A DNA stretch of 42,562 bases from IMG/VR virus record IMGVR_UViG_3300006749_000028, positions 1 through 42,562 of that record; one strand, given 5' to 3'. Every line of letters begins with the position of its first letter. Position 1 is the first letter of the stretch. The DNA comes from a virus. The position numbers were made by a program, and so were the translations under genes. The notes below the pieces were generated by a model. The model saw only the letters and a program-made list of their open reading frames with translations, was not told the origin of the DNA and ran no database searches. Below are positions 41,763 to 42,562 of the stretch, piece after piece.

Positions 41763-42322
41763 AAAGCAACAGTAATATGATGGTCAAACATTCGGTACAA
41801 TTTCTCGCCATCTACTTCGAACTCATACTCTGTGTCGGGCTGAAATGTAACCAAATCTCCTTGGCTAATCCCGTAAGATTTTAACCTGGCATTAATATAC
41901 CTAATTTTCCCCATTAGGGGTTCTTCTGCAAAAGGCTTAAATATATATGACTCGCTTGCAGGAATAGGTTTTACAAAACAATACCTGTCATGACAATACC
42001 ACTGAGTATCTTTTTTGTACATAAAGTATTGAGTATCGTCAATAAAGAAAAGGTCATCTTTAAAATAACTCTTTCCACTTTTTTGCCTACCCTTCATGTC
42101 ATTGTAAAACTTAAACACATTGTGGTGTACTAAAAGAATATCTCCTGGAGATATGTCCCCAGTATAGTCTATAGGAGTAGAAACAACAATAGCCTCTCTA
42201 TTGGAAGCCATGTGGTTTTCTTCAGATGTGCTGGTTAAAAAGTCAATTCCTCCTATTTCTTTAGAGTTATTGTATCTTTTACCCTTAGTGGGTTTTACTA
42301 TAAAACAAAATGGAGACTTCAC
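41759..42322 (-). CDS. Tandem GroES-like co-chaperonin
   Basis: A 187-residue protein that reads as two consecutive GroES barrels. Barrel 1 (about 5-105) has CFIVKP, a mobile-loop-like IGGIDF (23-28), REAIVV, and ISPGDILLVHHNVF (57-70), aligning with the GroES VIVKR, GGI-hydrophobic loop, GEVLAVG and VKVGDIVIF. Barrel 2 (about 114-187) has CFVKPI, MGKIRYI, ISQGDLVTF (152-160) and a terminal YRMFDHHITVAL, like the GroES C-terminus, but lacks an obvious mobile loop. It would cap host GroEL to fold virion proteins, as T4 gp31 does. Translation appears to start at GTG 42322: an in-frame stop lies 9 bases upstream and the first ATG would delete barrel 1 strands. Confidence 0.65.
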   Translation of the reverse strand: MKSPFCFIVKPTKGKRYNNSKEIGGIDFLTSTSEENHMASNREAIVVSTPIDYTGDISPGDILLVHHNVFKFYNDMKGRQKSGKSYFKDDLFFIDDTQYFMYKKDTQWYCHDRYCFVKPIPASESYIFKPFAEEPLMGKIRYINARLKSYGISQGDLVTFQPDTEYEFEVDGEKLYRMFDHHITVAL

Positions 42323-42324
42323 TA

Positions 42325-42549
42325 TTAAAAATTAATATTATATTCAATTGAAATTGGCATTGTAGCGTTAAACTCTTTCCAAAGGTATACCTCTTCTTCT
42401 TTTTCTATCCAAATAAGAATAGAGTTTTTTTCTTGGTTATATTTTATTAAGTGTATTTTATGGCTTCCGCCTAATATTTCTTGTCCTACAATATAGTGCA
42501 TAGCTCCCGACTTGTAGTCTGGGCCTACTGATATTTTTCTAATATCCAT
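42325..42549 (-). CDS. Small conserved phage protein, unknown function
   Basis: A 74-residue beta-rich protein (MDIRKISVGPDYKSGAMHYI, then VYLWKEF, ending PISIEYNINF). I recall similar small proteins at the head of virion operons in Bacteroidota phages, without a function. It is the first gene of the minus-strand arm, two bases before the GroES-like gene. No promoter could be identified in the 13 bases left to the window end; it would lie at or beyond the end, or in the junction with base 1 if the molecule is circular. Confidence 0.7.
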   Translation of the reverse strand: MDIRKISVGPDYKSGAMHYIVGQEILGGSHKIHLIKYNQEKNSILIWIEKEEEVYLWKEFNATMPISIEYNINF

Positions 42550-42562
42550 TATTTCTTCATTA

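Noticed and set aside
1-42562. Temperate lifestyle
   Set aside because: No integrase, excisionase, repressor or attachment-site-like repeat was recognised, so a virulent phage is favoured, though unassigned small genes leave some doubt.

Overview
The window looks like most or all of the genome of a virulent, short-tailed (podovirus-like) double-stranded DNA phage infecting a member of the Bacteroidota, probably a marine or aquatic flavobacterium. The base composition is AT-rich and gene starts lack Shine-Dalgarno sequences, with A/T-rich leaders instead. Several starts are preceded by TAnnTTTG, the -7 element of Bacteroidota promoters. The primase has the BT4734/VirE-type N-terminal domain typical of Bacteroidota elements. 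No integrase, repressor, tRNA, rRNA, CRISPR array or insertion sequence was seen.

The layout is two convergent arms. The left arm (about 1-10.4 kb, plus strand) is a tightly overlapping early or replication operon. It has a leading orphan gene, a terminator and promoter (595-655), and a DnaA-domain-IV-like protein. A putative annealing protein, a RecE/Cas4-like exonuclease and a small conserved protein follow. A terminator and an AT-rich, DnaA-box-like candidate origin (3363-3478) come next. Then come a primase-helicase, a SNF2-like helicase, two small PD-(D/E)XK nucleases, a second DnaA-IV-like protein, a metallophosphoesterase and a third nuclease-fold protein. No replicative DNA polymerase and no RNA polymerase were recognised.

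The right arm (10.4-42.5 kb, minus strand, read from the right end inward) is the virion operon. In transcription order it encodes a conserved small protein, a two-barrel GroES-like co-chaperonin, a 2OG-Fe(II) oxygenase, a candidate small terminase, the large terminase, portal, scaffold and major capsid protein. Next are a conserved structural protein, a separately transcribed small decoration-like protein, two connector or tail-ring proteins and a 1764-residue nozzle-like protein. A proline-rich fibre protein, a double-domain prolyl-4-hydroxylase-like oxygenase, a GT32-like glycosyltransferase and a fibre protein with a cupredoxin-like domain follow. The arm ends with a T7 gp13-gp16-like ejection set: a GNAT-fold protein, a gp14-like protein, a gp15-like helical protein and a 2400-residue protein with an HExxH metallopeptidase motif.

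The most interesting inference is a possible tail modification cassette. A tandem prolyl-hydroxylase and a glycosyltransferase are embedded between tail genes whose products carry Pro-Thr-Pro linkers resembling hydroxyproline-glycosylation substrates. Other notable points are the tandem GroES-like barrel, the type-1-copper-like site in a fibre, the two DnaA-IV-like proteins with a candidate origin, and the absence of a recognisable lysis cassette.
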